DNA from: Chloroflexota bacterium
GTDB taxonomy: Bacteria; Chloroflexota; Dehalococcoidia; JACPQF01
Direction of reading: 5' to 3'
DNA: 33,132 bases
NCBI GenBank assembly: GCA_016190625.1
Contig: JACPQF010000010.1
Span: 1 to 33,132 of the forward strand
The notes beneath the pieces were generated by a model that did no database searches, had not been told where the DNA came from, and saw only the letters and a program-made list of their open reading frames with translations. Positions 1-7,329 of the stretch are shown in pieces (positions within the stretch are counted from its first letter, which is position 1; each line of letters opens with the position of its first letter). The translations under genes were made by a program, and so were the position numbers.

Positions 1-31
1 AAAAAGCGGTGGGGAATCGCATCCGCTTTTT
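1..31 (+). terminator. Possible rho-independent terminator of an upstream gene
   Basis: AAAAAGCGG at 1-9 can pair with CCGCTTTTT at 23-31 around a 13-nt loop, and the second arm ends in a T-run. The A-run on the other side would let it work in both directions. The gene it would serve lies outside the window. A second perfect hairpin (AGGTCTG/CAGACCT, 55-61 and 72-78) follows without a T-run. I see nothing else convincing in 80-340. Confidence 0.4.
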
Positions 32-344
32 GGCACTATGTGGGGGGCAACAGCAGGTCTGGCAAACAATTCAGACCTCCTAGTGGGGACAGAATTCGCG
101 GGTCTCTGCATATTGCCAGTTTTCGGCTGCATTTCTAGGGCTGGCGGCCGATAGGGCGGATGGCGCAGTTCGATTCGGCTACCGCTTGAGCCTTATGTCT
201 GCTGCCATGCGATGGGCTTCTTCAGTCGGGGCACGCTTTACATTGTGTGAGGATGATGTGAGAGTTTTGTGATAGCCTAGAGTTACACTCAGATGCTGAG
301 TCGGTAGCTTGGAGGAAGACACCGCCGTGGAAGGAGAGTGAGAC

Positions 345-415
345 CGCCCCTGGCTGGGCGAGACCGCAAACCAGACGAGATCTGGGGAGTGGAGAGCGCC
401 GCGAAGCCAGGGGCG
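345..415 (+). other. Structured leader upstream of the histidine kinase gene
   Basis: A perfect 11-bp inverted repeat (CGCCCCTGGCT at 345-355, AGCCAGGGGCG at 405-415) encloses a second hairpin, CCAGA-CGAGA-TCTGG (371-385). Together they would fold a ~70-nt RNA domain about 135 nt before the preferred start codon. It matches no riboswitch class I recognise and could equally be a DNA-level site. Confidence 0.4.
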
Positions 416-551
416 CGCTGCTTTGCCGGTCAGGTCAGGTGGCTCAGTCTGCCCGAGGTCGGAGAATATGTCTGAGGCGGGTGGCAGCGGGCTGGAATCT
501 GGGTGTGGCTTGTCGCGTTCGACAGTTCCAGGCTCCCCGGAGGTGATCGCT

Positions 552-1973
552 ATGGCTGCGTTCAGTTCTTACACGACAAATCAGTGGCCGCTCGAATGGG
601 TCAGCGCCTATGCCCATTTTCTGCGGCAGGCTACCGCTGTGGTGACCCAGACGCGAGATCTGGACGAAGCGTTCAGTCTGGTCTTGGACGCTTGCTCTGC
701 AGCTCTCGGTTTCCTCTATCCCAGCATTGTTCTCCTCGACGTTCACGAAAGCCGGCTAGTGGGTCGACTGGTCTCCTCACCCGACACCCGCGAATCGATT
801 CACCGCGCTGGTGGTAAACTCAAGGTGCCCATCGATGGCATCCTCGGCCCCCGACGTTCGCGGCGCTCGATACAGCGCCTGGCCGCAGGCCAGATAAACG
901 TGCCTGCGGATGCCGTCGCCTATCATTTGACGATGGTGGAGAACCTCGTGGTCCGAGCTTTCCGCCAGCAGAGCCCCTGTCTTGCCTCGCGCTACTTCGA
1001 TCTCGTGAGACCCTACCTAACTGAAAAGTACGCCGATCTGATTCAGAAGGCGCTGGGAACGGAGTCCTTCGCCGTGCTGCCACTCGTCACAGGTGAACGA
1101 TGCTTCGGCGTGCTCGTCGTCGCCTCTCCTCCCGGACGCTCCTTCGGCGCTTCCGATGAGGCGGCGCTCGGCCTCTTTGCCGCTCAGACCGCGCTGGCTG
1201 TCGAAAACGCCCGGCTGCAGCGGGACCTGTCCGATCGCGAGCAACAGGTCAGTTTCCTTCTCAAAGCTACCATCGACGCTCAGGAAGAGGAGCGCGAGCG
1301 AATCTGCATGGAGATCCACGATGGGGTTGCCCAGACCCTGGCTCCCGCCTTCCACTACCTCCAGACCTTAGACAAGCCTGAGCTTCCGGAGGCAGTGCGC
1401 ACCAGCGTGCGTAAGGCGGGTGGGTTAGTGAGAACCGCCATTCGCGAGGCAAGAGAGGTCATCGCCAGCCTTCGGCCCGCCTCGTTGGATACCCTTGGCC
1501 TGGTGGCCACTCTTCGTTACGAGATGGGCGAGCTGCGCGATCAGGCCAACTGGCAACTGGAGTTTGACGCCGACCAGGTGCGGTTCCCCAAGGCGGTGGA
1601 AACTGCGCTTTATCGCGTCGTTCGAGAAGCTGTTAACAACGTTACCAAGCACGCGCGGGCAACCAAAGTGGCCATTCACATCAAGCAGGCGGACGATCGC
1701 ATTGTCGTGGAGATTCAGGACAACGGCGTTGGCTTCGACTTCGCCGCCGTCGAGCTCGACGTTCACCGCAAAGGAGTGGGGTTGCCGAGCATGCGCAAGC
1801 GGGCCGAGCTCCTCTCCGGACGGTTTTACGTAACCAGCAGGCCAGGCAGAGGAACACTCATACACGTCGAGGTGCCCCTGCTCGCCCACACGATCCCGGA
1901 TCATGCCCCCGTCGGATCGCGACACATCGGCAATTCCGATAACCGGGCGGGTGGACAAAGGTTAGCGCGCTAG
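552..1973 (+). CDS. GAF-domain sensor histidine kinase (NarX/DegS/LiaS type)
   Basis: Predicted cytoplasmic two-component sensor kinase, 473 aa. The first ~240 residues form a GAF-like sensor region and no transmembrane segment is obvious. A HisKA_3 dimerisation box follows, with the phospho-acceptor His at residue 256 in EIHDGVAQ. The C-terminal HATPase domain has an N-box (REAVNNVTKHA) and G-boxes (DNGVGF, GVGLPSMRKRA, GRGT). I chose ATG 552 because GGAGGTGA lies 5 nt upstream; earlier starts at 468 (ATG) and 423 (TTG) are open but have poorer ribosome sites. It is followed directly by a NarL-type regulator, its likely partner. Whether the pair controls the gas-vesicle genes nearby is inference. 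Confidence 0.9.
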   Translation: MAAFSSYTTNQWPLEWVSAYAHFLRQATAVVTQTRDLDEAFSLVLDACSAALGFLYPSIVLLDVHESRLVGRLVSSPDTRESIHRAGGKLKVPIDGILGPRRSRRSIQRLAAGQINVPADAVAYHLTMVENLVVRAFRQQSPCLASRYFDLVRPYLTEKYADLIQKALGTESFAVLPLVTGERCFGVLVVASPPGRSFGASDEAALGLFAAQTALAVENARLQRDLSDREQQVSFLLKATIDAQEEERERICMEIHDGVAQTLAPAFHYLQTLDKPELPEAVRTSVRKAGGLVRTAIREAREVIASLRPASLDTLGLVATLRYEMGELRDQANWQLEFDADQVRFPKAVETALYRVVREAVNNVTKHARATKVAIHIKQADDRIVVEIQDNGVGFDFAAVELDVHRKGVGLPSMRKRAELLSGRFYVTSRPGRGTLIHVEVPLLAHTIPDHAPVGSRHIGNSDNRAGGQRLAR

Positions 1974-2025
1974 AGTGGCCGGCAAAGCCTTGGTTGGCTT
2001 TCCGCCAGGCGAAGAGGAGTGGAGG

Positions 2026-2685
2026 ATGGACCCAGAAACGATCACCGTGCTAATTGCCGACGATCACACCGTGGCCAGAGAGGGCCTACGAGCCATGCTC
2101 GATGACGATCGGGAGCTGCAGGTTGTGGGTGAAGTCGCCGACGGTATAGAAGTATTGGAGGTGGCTGCAGCGCTCCAGCCGAACGTGGTATTGATGGACG
2201 TGCGGATGCCTCGAATCGATGGGCTGGAGGCCACTCGCCAGTTGAAGGCAAAATACCCGTCGATCGCCGTGATCATGATGACGAGCTACGACGACGAGCC
2301 GCTGGTTATCGACGCCGTGCAGGCTGGTGCGGCGGGCTACCTGCTGAAAGACGTATCCCGTGACCTACTTCGCCACACGATCAAGGCCGTCGCCAGTGGT
2401 GGCATTTTGATCAAGGGCGTCCTGCTCCGGAAGGCGATAGACAGCCTGATTAGGGTGAGGCAGCCGGCGGCGCCGGATGGCGAAGTCGTGGAGGAACTGA
2501 CGCTGCGGGAACAGGAGGTGCTGAAGCTCGTGGCCGAAGGCTCTACCAACAAGGATATCGCCGATTCCCTGTCTCTCGCCGAGGTCACCGTCAAGAAGCA
2601 CGTTCAAAGCATAATCGCCAAGCTTCGCGCCTCCGACCGGACCCACGCTGCCATCACCGGCTTGCGGATCGGTCTCATCAAATAG
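2026..2685 (+). CDS. NarL/FixJ-family response regulator
   Basis: A 219-aa DNA-binding response regulator. The receiver domain has the acidic pair in LIADDHT, the phospho-acceptor Asp58 in LMDVRMP, the switch Thr in VIMMTSYDDE and the conserved Lys in YLLKD. A LuxR-type helix-turn-helix occupies roughly residues 150-215 (LTLREQEVLKLVAEGSTNKD, then EVTVKKHVQSIIAKL). ATG 2026 has GAGGAG 6 nt upstream; an in-frame alternative at 1975 would add 17 unlikely residues. It sits 52 nt after the histidine kinase stop and is almost certainly its partner. The target genes cannot be read from the sequence. Confidence 0.93.
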   Translation: MDPETITVLIADDHTVAREGLRAMLDDDRELQVVGEVADGIEVLEVAAALQPNVVLMDVRMPRIDGLEATRQLKAKYPSIAVIMMTSYDDEPLVIDAVQAGAAGYLLKDVSRDLLRHTIKAVASGGILIKGVLLRKAIDSLIRVRQPAAPDGEVVEELTLREQEVLKLVAEGSTNKDIADSLSLAEVTVKKHVQSIIAKLRASDRTHAAITGLRIGLIK

Positions 2686-2691
2686 ATGGGG

Positions 2692-3252
2692 TCACGCCCG
2701 GCTGGGGAAGCTCAAAGTGAGCATCCGGCCCTCCTGCCTCACCAGCGGCTCGCCCTCCGCCGGCACCATGAAAGCATGGTAGTAGGTGAAGGCTTTTCCC
2801 AGGTACTCCACCTCCAGTACGTCTCCCTGCCGTTCCCAGCGAACCTCGTTCGGCGGCACAGGAACCGGAAAGGTGATGCGCACTTCAAAGGCTTTTGCCG
2901 TTTTTACGATGCGATGCTCGGTTGGCTGGCGATTGGCAGCCGGCCGTGACGGTATAAGAAGGTCGAGGGGACGCTGCGGCTTGGCTGGCGTGGTGTAGAG
3001 CTGTCCCAGTCCCGAGCCGTGAGCGCTGCTGCCACCCGGAGTACGAGTCGTGCCGCCCCAGGATAGTCGCGGGGGCTGATATTCTGTGGGTATCTCTCCC
3101 CTCTGGCCGGTCTCGACCCTTCGAAGCCTCTCCTGCAGCGCCAGGAGAGTCTGCCGCAATTCGGCAGCCCGCTCCTGTATAGTCTGCGGAGTGCGCCTAC
3201 GAAGGATGGTGCTCATAGTGAGGGGGGGAATGCTGCGCATGCAGTTTCTCAT
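2692..3252 (-). CDS. Hsp20/alpha-crystallin-like protein beside the gvp cluster
   Basis: A ~186-aa protein in three parts. An N-terminal charged helical stretch (ERAAELRQTLLALQERLRRV) is probably a coiled coil. A Pro/Gly/Ser-rich linker follows. The last ~75 residues are beta-rich with the pattern of an alpha-crystallin domain (AKAFEVRITFPVPVPPNEV, GDVLEVEYLG, GRMLTLSFPS). It is convergent with the response regulator (6 nt between stops) and divergent from gvpA, so it may share the gvpA control region. A chaperone role in vesicle assembly, parallel to GvpH, is inference. The start is uncertain: ATG 3252 has GGGGA at a fair distance, but TTG 3267, ATG 3240 and ATG 3216 are also in frame. Confidence 0.65.
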   Translation of the reverse strand: MRNCMRSIPPLTMSTILRRRTPQTIQERAAELRQTLLALQERLRRVETGQRGEIPTEYQPPRLSWGGTTRTPGGSSAHGSGLGQLYTTPAKPQRPLDLLIPSRPAANRQPTEHRIVKTAKAFEVRITFPVPVPPNEVRWERQGDVLEVEYLGKAFTYYHAFMVPAEGEPLVRQEGRMLTLSFPSRA

Positions 3253-3267
3253 CTTGGTCCCCAACAA

Positions 3268-3595
3268 CGACGATAATGGATCAATGCCGTTGACCTTTCA
3301 AGAAAGAATGTAATATCCCTTTGGAAAGGAACCTTCTTCCCTCTCCGGCAGGTTTCGTGCCAAACGGATACCCGAAATGCTTGATCGCGGATGTGATCAG
3401 ACATCCTTCTGGACGGGAAAAGTGTACCTTACCGGATGTTCACATCGGGGGAGATACAGACTACGATGTCAATAGGCTCGGCTGGTGTCCTTCCCAGCGG
3501 GAGAGAAGCGGCGGTTCCGCCGGTCCTTCCAGGGAAGGACGGTCAGGCGACAATAGATCCGGTAGACGCCGGATGGGAAAGGAGGTGAATCAGAA
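3268..3595 (+). promoter_or_regulatory. gvpA control region with three leader hairpins
   Basis: Divergent gap between the Hsp20-like gene and gvpA. Just upstream of the gvpA ribosome site are three hairpins: CGGCGG-TT-CCGCCG (3509-3522), GTCCTTCC-AG-GGAAGGAC (3523-3540) and ATCCGG-tagacg-CCGGAT (3557-3574). AAAGGAGGTGA follows at about 3578-3588. The second hairpin and the motif after it (GGTCAGGCGACA) recur upstream of the gvpF block near 9550. I could not pick a convincing promoter: TTGACC near 3290 with TAATAT is spaced only 15 nt. Roles in mRNA stability or translation control are inference. Confidence 0.5.
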
Positions 3596-3814
3596 ATGGC
3601 AGTAGAGAAGGCAATTGGCTCGTCCAGCCTTGTGGAGGTTGTCGACCGAGTGCTGGACAAGGGCGTCGTGGTCGACGCTTGGGTCCGGCTCTCCCTGGTT
3701 GGCATCGAGATCCTAGCTCTTGAGGCGCGCGTGGTTGTGGCCTCGGTGGAGACCTACCTGAAGTATGCCGAAGCGATTGGACTCACCGCCACCGCCGCCG
3801 CCCCGGCAGCCTAA
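3596..3814 (+). CDS. gvpA: GvpA, major gas-vesicle shell protein
   Basis: A 72-aa protein with the full GvpA core: an N-terminal helix ([20 protein letters not shown]), the beta-hairpin ([20 protein letters not shown]) and a second helix ([14 protein letters not shown]), ending in a short Ala-rich tail. GvpA polymerises into the ribbed, gas-permeable wall of the vesicle. It has a near-perfect ribosome site (AAAGGAGGTGA) and is the first gene of the cluster. It is the only one of the three A/J-type proteins here with the canonical shell-protein sequence and length. The other two (12785 and 14417) are more diverged and probably minor nucleating components. Confidence 0.96.
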   Translation: MAVEKAIGSSSLVEVVDRVLDKGVVVDAWVRLSLVGIEILALEARVVVASVETYLKYAEAIGLTATAAAPAA

Positions 3815-3865
3815 CGCAGGTTCGAGCCAGGGTTTCTCGGGGCGCGGCGCCAGCGGGCTCTACGT

Positions 3866-3962
3866 CCTACCCCTGAAGGGGTAGGCTAATCCGGAGGACG
3901 GGGTCGGTCTCCGTGACCAGACCTCTCGGTGGATTAGCCACGGCTCTTCAGGCCGCGGGACC
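3866..3962 (+). repeat. 97-bp paired-hairpin element, copy A
   Basis: A 5' hairpin (3866-3885) is followed by GGCTAATCC (3884-3892), a variable middle, the complementary GGATTAGCC (3931-3939), and a 3' hairpin (3938-3958; one A-C mismatch in its stem). The first loop has CCTGAAG (3872-3878) and the second its exact complement CTTCAGG (3946-3952). It lies between gvpA and gvpC; a related copy lies between gvpC and gvpN. It could be a kissing-loop RNA or a miniature element whose ~28-bp terminal inverted repeats each fold back on themselves. Confidence 0.75.
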
Positions 3963-4032
3963 CCACCTGGCGCCTGCCCCACCCCTCACCGGAGGCACGA
4001 GCGCACACGCACGAAAGGAGATTACGGACGAC

Positions 4033-5268
4033 ATGTCAAGACTTGCAGAGATGCGGAACCTAACGGAGGACCTGTCGCGCTCCTACGACGATCGAATGGC
4101 CGCGCTTTCTGCTATACAGGCCGAGGTTCAAGACGCGAGAGATGCCACCCGCCATGAGGTGGCAGCAGTTCGTGACGCCAGGCTGGAAATGGCTGCGGCC
4201 CTCCAGCAGAACTTGGCCGAGGACAAAGCGGCAATGCAGGCAGCCGTAGCCAATGCCTTGGCCGGCTTCAATAGTGACAGGGCCGAGATGGCAGCCAGCC
4301 AGCAGATGGCGCTGTCCAAGATGACGAGCGATCTTCGGGAAGAAACGCGAGCATTTCAGGCCGACGTGCAGCAGGCCATGGGACAGATACACTCGTCTCG
4401 CCTGGCCGACGAAGCTGCCCTCGCAGCCAGCCTCCGCCAAAATAGAGCAGACCTCTTCCAGCAGATTAGCAACTCCATGGAAAACATCGGCAAGGAGAGA
4501 GCGCGGATGGCCGCCGAGCAAAGAGATAGTTTGGATAGGGATCGAGCGAAGTTGGCGGCAGATACCGCTCGGTTTCTGAACGATACCAGTAACGGGCGGC
4601 AAGCGATGGCCGCAGCGCAGAATGACGCTCTACAGGCCGGGCGAGCGGCGCTGGCAGCAAACAACGCCAGCTTCCTCAATCGGACAAGCAAAAGCCGGCA
4701 ATCGATGGCCAGAGACCAACGCGATGCGCTGCAGGCCAGGCGAGCCGGGCTGGCAGCGGACATAGCCAGCCTTCTGGGCCGAACCAACAACGGTCGGCAA
4801 GCGATGGCCGCGGCTCAACACAGGGATCTGCGCGCCGGGCGGGCAAAGCTGGGCGCCGACGTATCGGCTACCCTTGGCGGCTTTCACACTACACGGGAAG
4901 CGCTCGCCAGGAATTTGGCAGAGCTCGCCGAGATCTGGCAGGACTTTGCCGGAGCCATGCAGTCGCGCCGAAGCGCCAGCGGGGTAGCTCCAGCGACTAT
5001 GTCCACTGCTCAGGCTGTGGCCGAACCGCCAGCGGCGCCGGTGACTGCAGAGCAGACACCCGCGGATGCGCCAGCCGAGACGATGAAGGCTCCGTCGGAC
5101 GAGGCTGTCTTCAGCTTCCTGGCCGATCACCCGGACGGACTCCGGCTCGTCGATCTGGAAGCGCACTTCGGCATGCCGCGTATTCGCCTGGCGCTCATTG
5201 TCAATCGCCTGATAGAGCAGAACAAGGCGCGCAAGGACGACGAGCACAAGCTCTATTTCGCCACTTAG
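4033..5268 (+). CDS. gvpC: GvpC-type vesicle-strengthening protein with C-terminal winged-helix-like domain
   Basis: A 411-aa protein. After a ~50-residue helical lead comes an array of about seven 33-residue repeats (roughly residues 50-290; one unit is ~40), followed by a partial unit ending REALARNLAELAEIWQDF. Several units start with R-x-x-MA and end in a short turn (TSNG, TSKS, TNNG). The 33-residue period is the hallmark of cyanobacterial GvpC, which binds the outside of the shell and strengthens it. A Pro/Ala-rich linker (~320-355) leads to ~57 residues resembling a winged helix (AVFSFLADHPDGLRLVDLEA, LALIVNRLIEQNKARKDD), which is not part of classic GvpC. The start is ATG 4033 because the upstream open frame runs through repeat copy A; AAAGGAG is 12 nt away, somewhat far. 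Confidence 0.85.
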   Translation: MSRLAEMRNLTEDLSRSYDDRMAALSAIQAEVQDARDATRHEVAAVRDARLEMAAALQQNLAEDKAAMQAAVANALAGFNSDRAEMAASQQMALSKMTSDLREETRAFQADVQQAMGQIHSSRLADEAALAASLRQNRADLFQQISNSMENIGKERARMAAEQRDSLDRDRAKLAADTARFLNDTSNGRQAMAAAQNDALQAGRAALAANNASFLNRTSKSRQSMARDQRDALQARRAGLAADIASLLGRTNNGRQAMAAAQHRDLRAGRAKLGADVSATLGGFHTTREALARNLAELAEIWQDFAGAMQSRRSASGVAPATMSTAQAVAEPPAAPVTAEQTPADAPAETMKAPSDEAVFSFLADHPDGLRLVDLEAHFGMPRIRLALIVNRLIEQNKARKDDEHKLYFAT

Positions 5269-5274
5269 CGTGTT

Positions 5275-5371
5275 CCTGCCCCTAAAGCGGGCAGGCTAAT
5301 CCAGCCAACGAAGTGGTTAGACGAGGTTGGGCTTAAACGGGGATTAGCCACGGCGCTTTAGGCCGTGGGAC
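5275..5371 (+). repeat. 97-bp paired-hairpin element, copy B
   Basis: Same design as copy A. The hairpin stem CCTGCCC/GGGCAGG (5275-5295) has loop CTAAAGC (5282-5288). GGCTAATCC (5294-5302) pairs with GGATTAGCC (5341-5349). The hairpin CCACGG/CCGTGG (5348-5368) carries GCTTTAG (5355-5361), an exact complement of the first loop. Stems and loops differ from copy A while pairing is kept. It starts 7 nt after the gvpC stop and ends 27 nt before gvpN. Confidence 0.75.
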
Positions 5372-5397
5372 CGAATTGGATATAGGAGGAAAACACA

Positions 5398-6360
5398 ATG
5401 GCGCGAACCGACGCAATTGCCGTGCTGTCCGCCCGGCCTCGGGCTGGCTTCGTGGAGACGCACTTCGTCCGAGATATAACTGAGCGGGCCCTCAGCTATC
5501 TTGCGTCCGGCTTCCCCGTGCACTTGTGTGGGCCGTCAGGATCGGGCAAAACGACGCTGGCGATGCACATCGCCCATCGCCTGGGGCAGCCCATCATGCT
5601 CATCTGCGGGGACGACGAGTTCGGTACCTCGGACTTGGTGGGAGGCCAGAACGGGTTCCGCCGGCGTAAGATCATCGACAACTTCGTCCACTCGGTCCTG
5701 AAGACTGAAGAAGACGTCGCCCAGAATTGGGTCGACAACCGCCTTACCGTGGCCTGTCGCGAGGGGCTTAGCCTGGTCTACGACGAGTTCACCCGCTCGC
5801 GTCCCGAGGCCAACAACGTGCTCCTATCTGTCCTAGAGGAGAAGGTCCTCGTCCTGCCGGCCAGCCGCAATGGCAACAGCTACCTCAAAGTGCACCCAAA
5901 CTTCGCCGCGATCTTCACATCCAATCCCGAAGACTACGCCGGGGTGCACAAAACTCAAGACGCGCTGCTGGACCGAATGGTAACCATCGACCTCGACTAC
6001 TTTGACTGGGAGACCGAAGTGACGATCACCCAGTCACGCTCCGGGATCGCGATGGAGGATGCGGAGCGTATAGTTGGCATCGTGCGCGCCTACCGTGAGG
6101 CAGGGGTCTCCGAATTGGCCCCCACCGTACGTAGTTGCATTATGATCGCCAAGGTACTTTCCCTGCGGGAAGCCAGGGCGCAGGACGGCGACCCGGTCTT
6201 CATGCAGACCTGCCTGGATGTTCTGGCCTCCGGAATCAGTCGCGCGGCAAAATCGGCAAAGAAGGCATCGCGGCGGCGGGACCTGGTGTTCGACCTCGTT
6301 CGGAAGCACTGCTCTCACGAGGCGGAGACTCCGGTTCTCACCTCTCTTGCGCATGCGTAG
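5398..6360 (+). CDS. gvpN: GvpN, MoxR-like AAA+ ATPase of gas-vesicle assembly
   Basis: A 320-aa AAA+ ATPase with Walker A GPSGSGKT at residues 45-52, a Walker B-like LVYDEF near residue 126, and sensor-1 IFTSNPEDYAG. This arrangement and length are typical of GvpN, which is needed for vesicle enlargement. The ribosome site AGGAGG sits 7-8 nt before ATG 5398. It follows repeat copy B and is the first of three ATPase/chaperone-type genes (with gvpH and the CDC48-type gene) between the structural and assembly halves of the cluster. Confidence 0.93.
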   Translation: MARTDAIAVLSARPRAGFVETHFVRDITERALSYLASGFPVHLCGPSGSGKTTLAMHIAHRLGQPIMLICGDDEFGTSDLVGGQNGFRRRKIIDNFVHSVLKTEEDVAQNWVDNRLTVACREGLSLVYDEFTRSRPEANNVLLSVLEEKVLVLPASRNGNSYLKVHPNFAAIFTSNPEDYAGVHKTQDALLDRMVTIDLDYFDWETEVTITQSRSGIAMEDAERIVGIVRAYREAGVSELAPTVRSCIMIAKVLSLREARAQDGDPVFMQTCLDVLASGISRAAKSAKKASRRRDLVFDLVRKHCSHEAETPVLTSLAHA

Positions 6361-6434
6361 CTGGCTGTTTTCATACGCAGTCGTGGTACAATGCCTGATG
6401 GAAAAGCAGGGCGGGGAGCGAAAGGAGTAATGTC

Positions 6435-6728
6435 ATGGCGGGGCTGAGGACAATGCACGACATCCGCACCTTGCGTAGCGTGGTCACCCGCGCCGTACCG
6501 GCGAGCGAAGGGGCGGTTTTTCTCCAGCTCCACCGCCTGGCCAGCGAAAAACTGCGGCTGGAGCGGCAGGTCGAGATCTGGCAGCGCAAGCAGGAGCGCA
6601 TCGAAAAGCGCCTGACCGAGATCGAGCAGCAAATGGAGAACCTTCGTCATAGCGACCGCAGCGTTACGGTCGAGTCGAAGATAAACAGGCCGAAGAAAGC
6701 CCTGCGTCAGATAACGTTGGAGTACTGA
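6435..6728 (+). CDS. Small coiled-coil protein, GvpV-like
   Basis: A 97-aa protein. A short N-terminal segment (HDIRTLRSVVTRAVP) is followed by a long charged helix (LHRLASEKLRLERQVEIWQR continuing to about residue 75), clearly coiled-coil forming. Position after gvpN, size and the pattern of a short basic lead, a YL/FL-x-L-x-RL-x-x-EK-x-RL box and a coiled coil resemble cyanobacterial GvpV as I remember it; I could not align it. ATG 6435 has AGGAG 7 nt upstream; the nearer ATG at 6430 hits a stop after five codons. The role of GvpV is not well established, so function stays open. Confidence 0.65.
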   Translation: MAGLRTMHDIRTLRSVVTRAVPASEGAVFLQLHRLASEKLRLERQVEIWQRKQERIEKRLTEIEQQMENLRHSDRSVTVESKINRPKKALRQITLEY

Positions 6729-6755
6729 ATCCCAAGCGTTTTCAGGAGGTGAGCC

Positions 6756-7319
6756 ATGGCTGAGAGGCCAGGATCGGAGCAAGGCCGGCGTGGCCCCAGG
6801 CGGAGACCGCCCTCGGAAGGGGAAATACGCGTCGACCTGGGGCTAGGCGATCTCTTCAAGGGACTCGGAAACCTGTTTGATATGGTGAACGAGATGGCCG
6901 GACAGGGGGAGTCCGAATCCAGTCGCACAGGAGAGATTCGCGGCCCGGGCGGGGTCCAGGGCGTCTACGGCTTCTCGGTGAAGGTGGGTCTGGGCGGCAA
7001 GCCCGTCATCGAGCCCTTCGGGAACATCCACTCGACCGACAGCGGCTCGCAGGTTTCCGAGGTGCGCGAGCCGCTGGTGGATGTCTTCGACGAAAGCGAC
7101 CACGTCCTCGTCGTCGTGGAGTTGCCGGGCGTGGCTGAAAAAAATATTCGCGTCGAAGTCAAGGATGACATTCTGTCCTTGAGCGCCGAGGGTGGTGACC
7201 GCAAATACGGCAAAGAGGTCCTGCTGCCGGCCCTGGTCGACCCGTCCACGCTGAAGCAGAGCTACCAGAACGGAATTCTGGAAATCCAGTTGGGCAAGGC
7301 AGGGAAATCCGGGTCTTAG
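6756..7319 (+). CDS. gvpH: GvpH, Hsp20-like gas-vesicle chaperone
   Basis: A 187-aa protein. A Lys/Arg-rich start leads to a Gly-rich segment with an amphipathic helix (GDLFKGLGNLFDMVNEMAGQ) and then an alpha-crystallin domain (PLVDVFDESDHVLVVVELPG, VKDDILSLSAEGGDRKYGKE, QNGILEIQLGK). GvpH belongs to the small heat-shock protein superfamily and is thought to keep aggregation-prone Gvp proteins soluble. AGGAGGTGA lies just before ATG 6756. The CDC48-type gene starts within 11 nt of its stop, so the two are probably co-translated. Together with the Hsp20-like gene at 2692 the locus carries two alpha-crystallin proteins. Confidence 0.85.
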   Translation: MAERPGSEQGRRGPRRRPPSEGEIRVDLGLGDLFKGLGNLFDMVNEMAGQGESESSRTGEIRGPGGVQGVYGFSVKVGLGGKPVIEPFGNIHSTDSGSQVSEVREPLVDVFDESDHVLVVVELPGVAEKNIRVEVKDDILSLSAEGGDRKYGKEVLLPALVDPSTLKQSYQNGILEIQLGKAGKSGS

Positions 7320-7329
7320 GGCGTATTCT

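Noticed and set aside
423-551. N-terminal extension of the histidine kinase from TTG 423 or ATG 468
   Set aside because: The sequence has no domain resemblance, and ATG 552 has a far better ribosome site (GGAGGTGA).
3913-4032. N-terminal extension of GvpC
   Set aside because: It is the read-through of repeat copy A and GC-rich leader, unlike GvpC; ATG 4033 fits the family.
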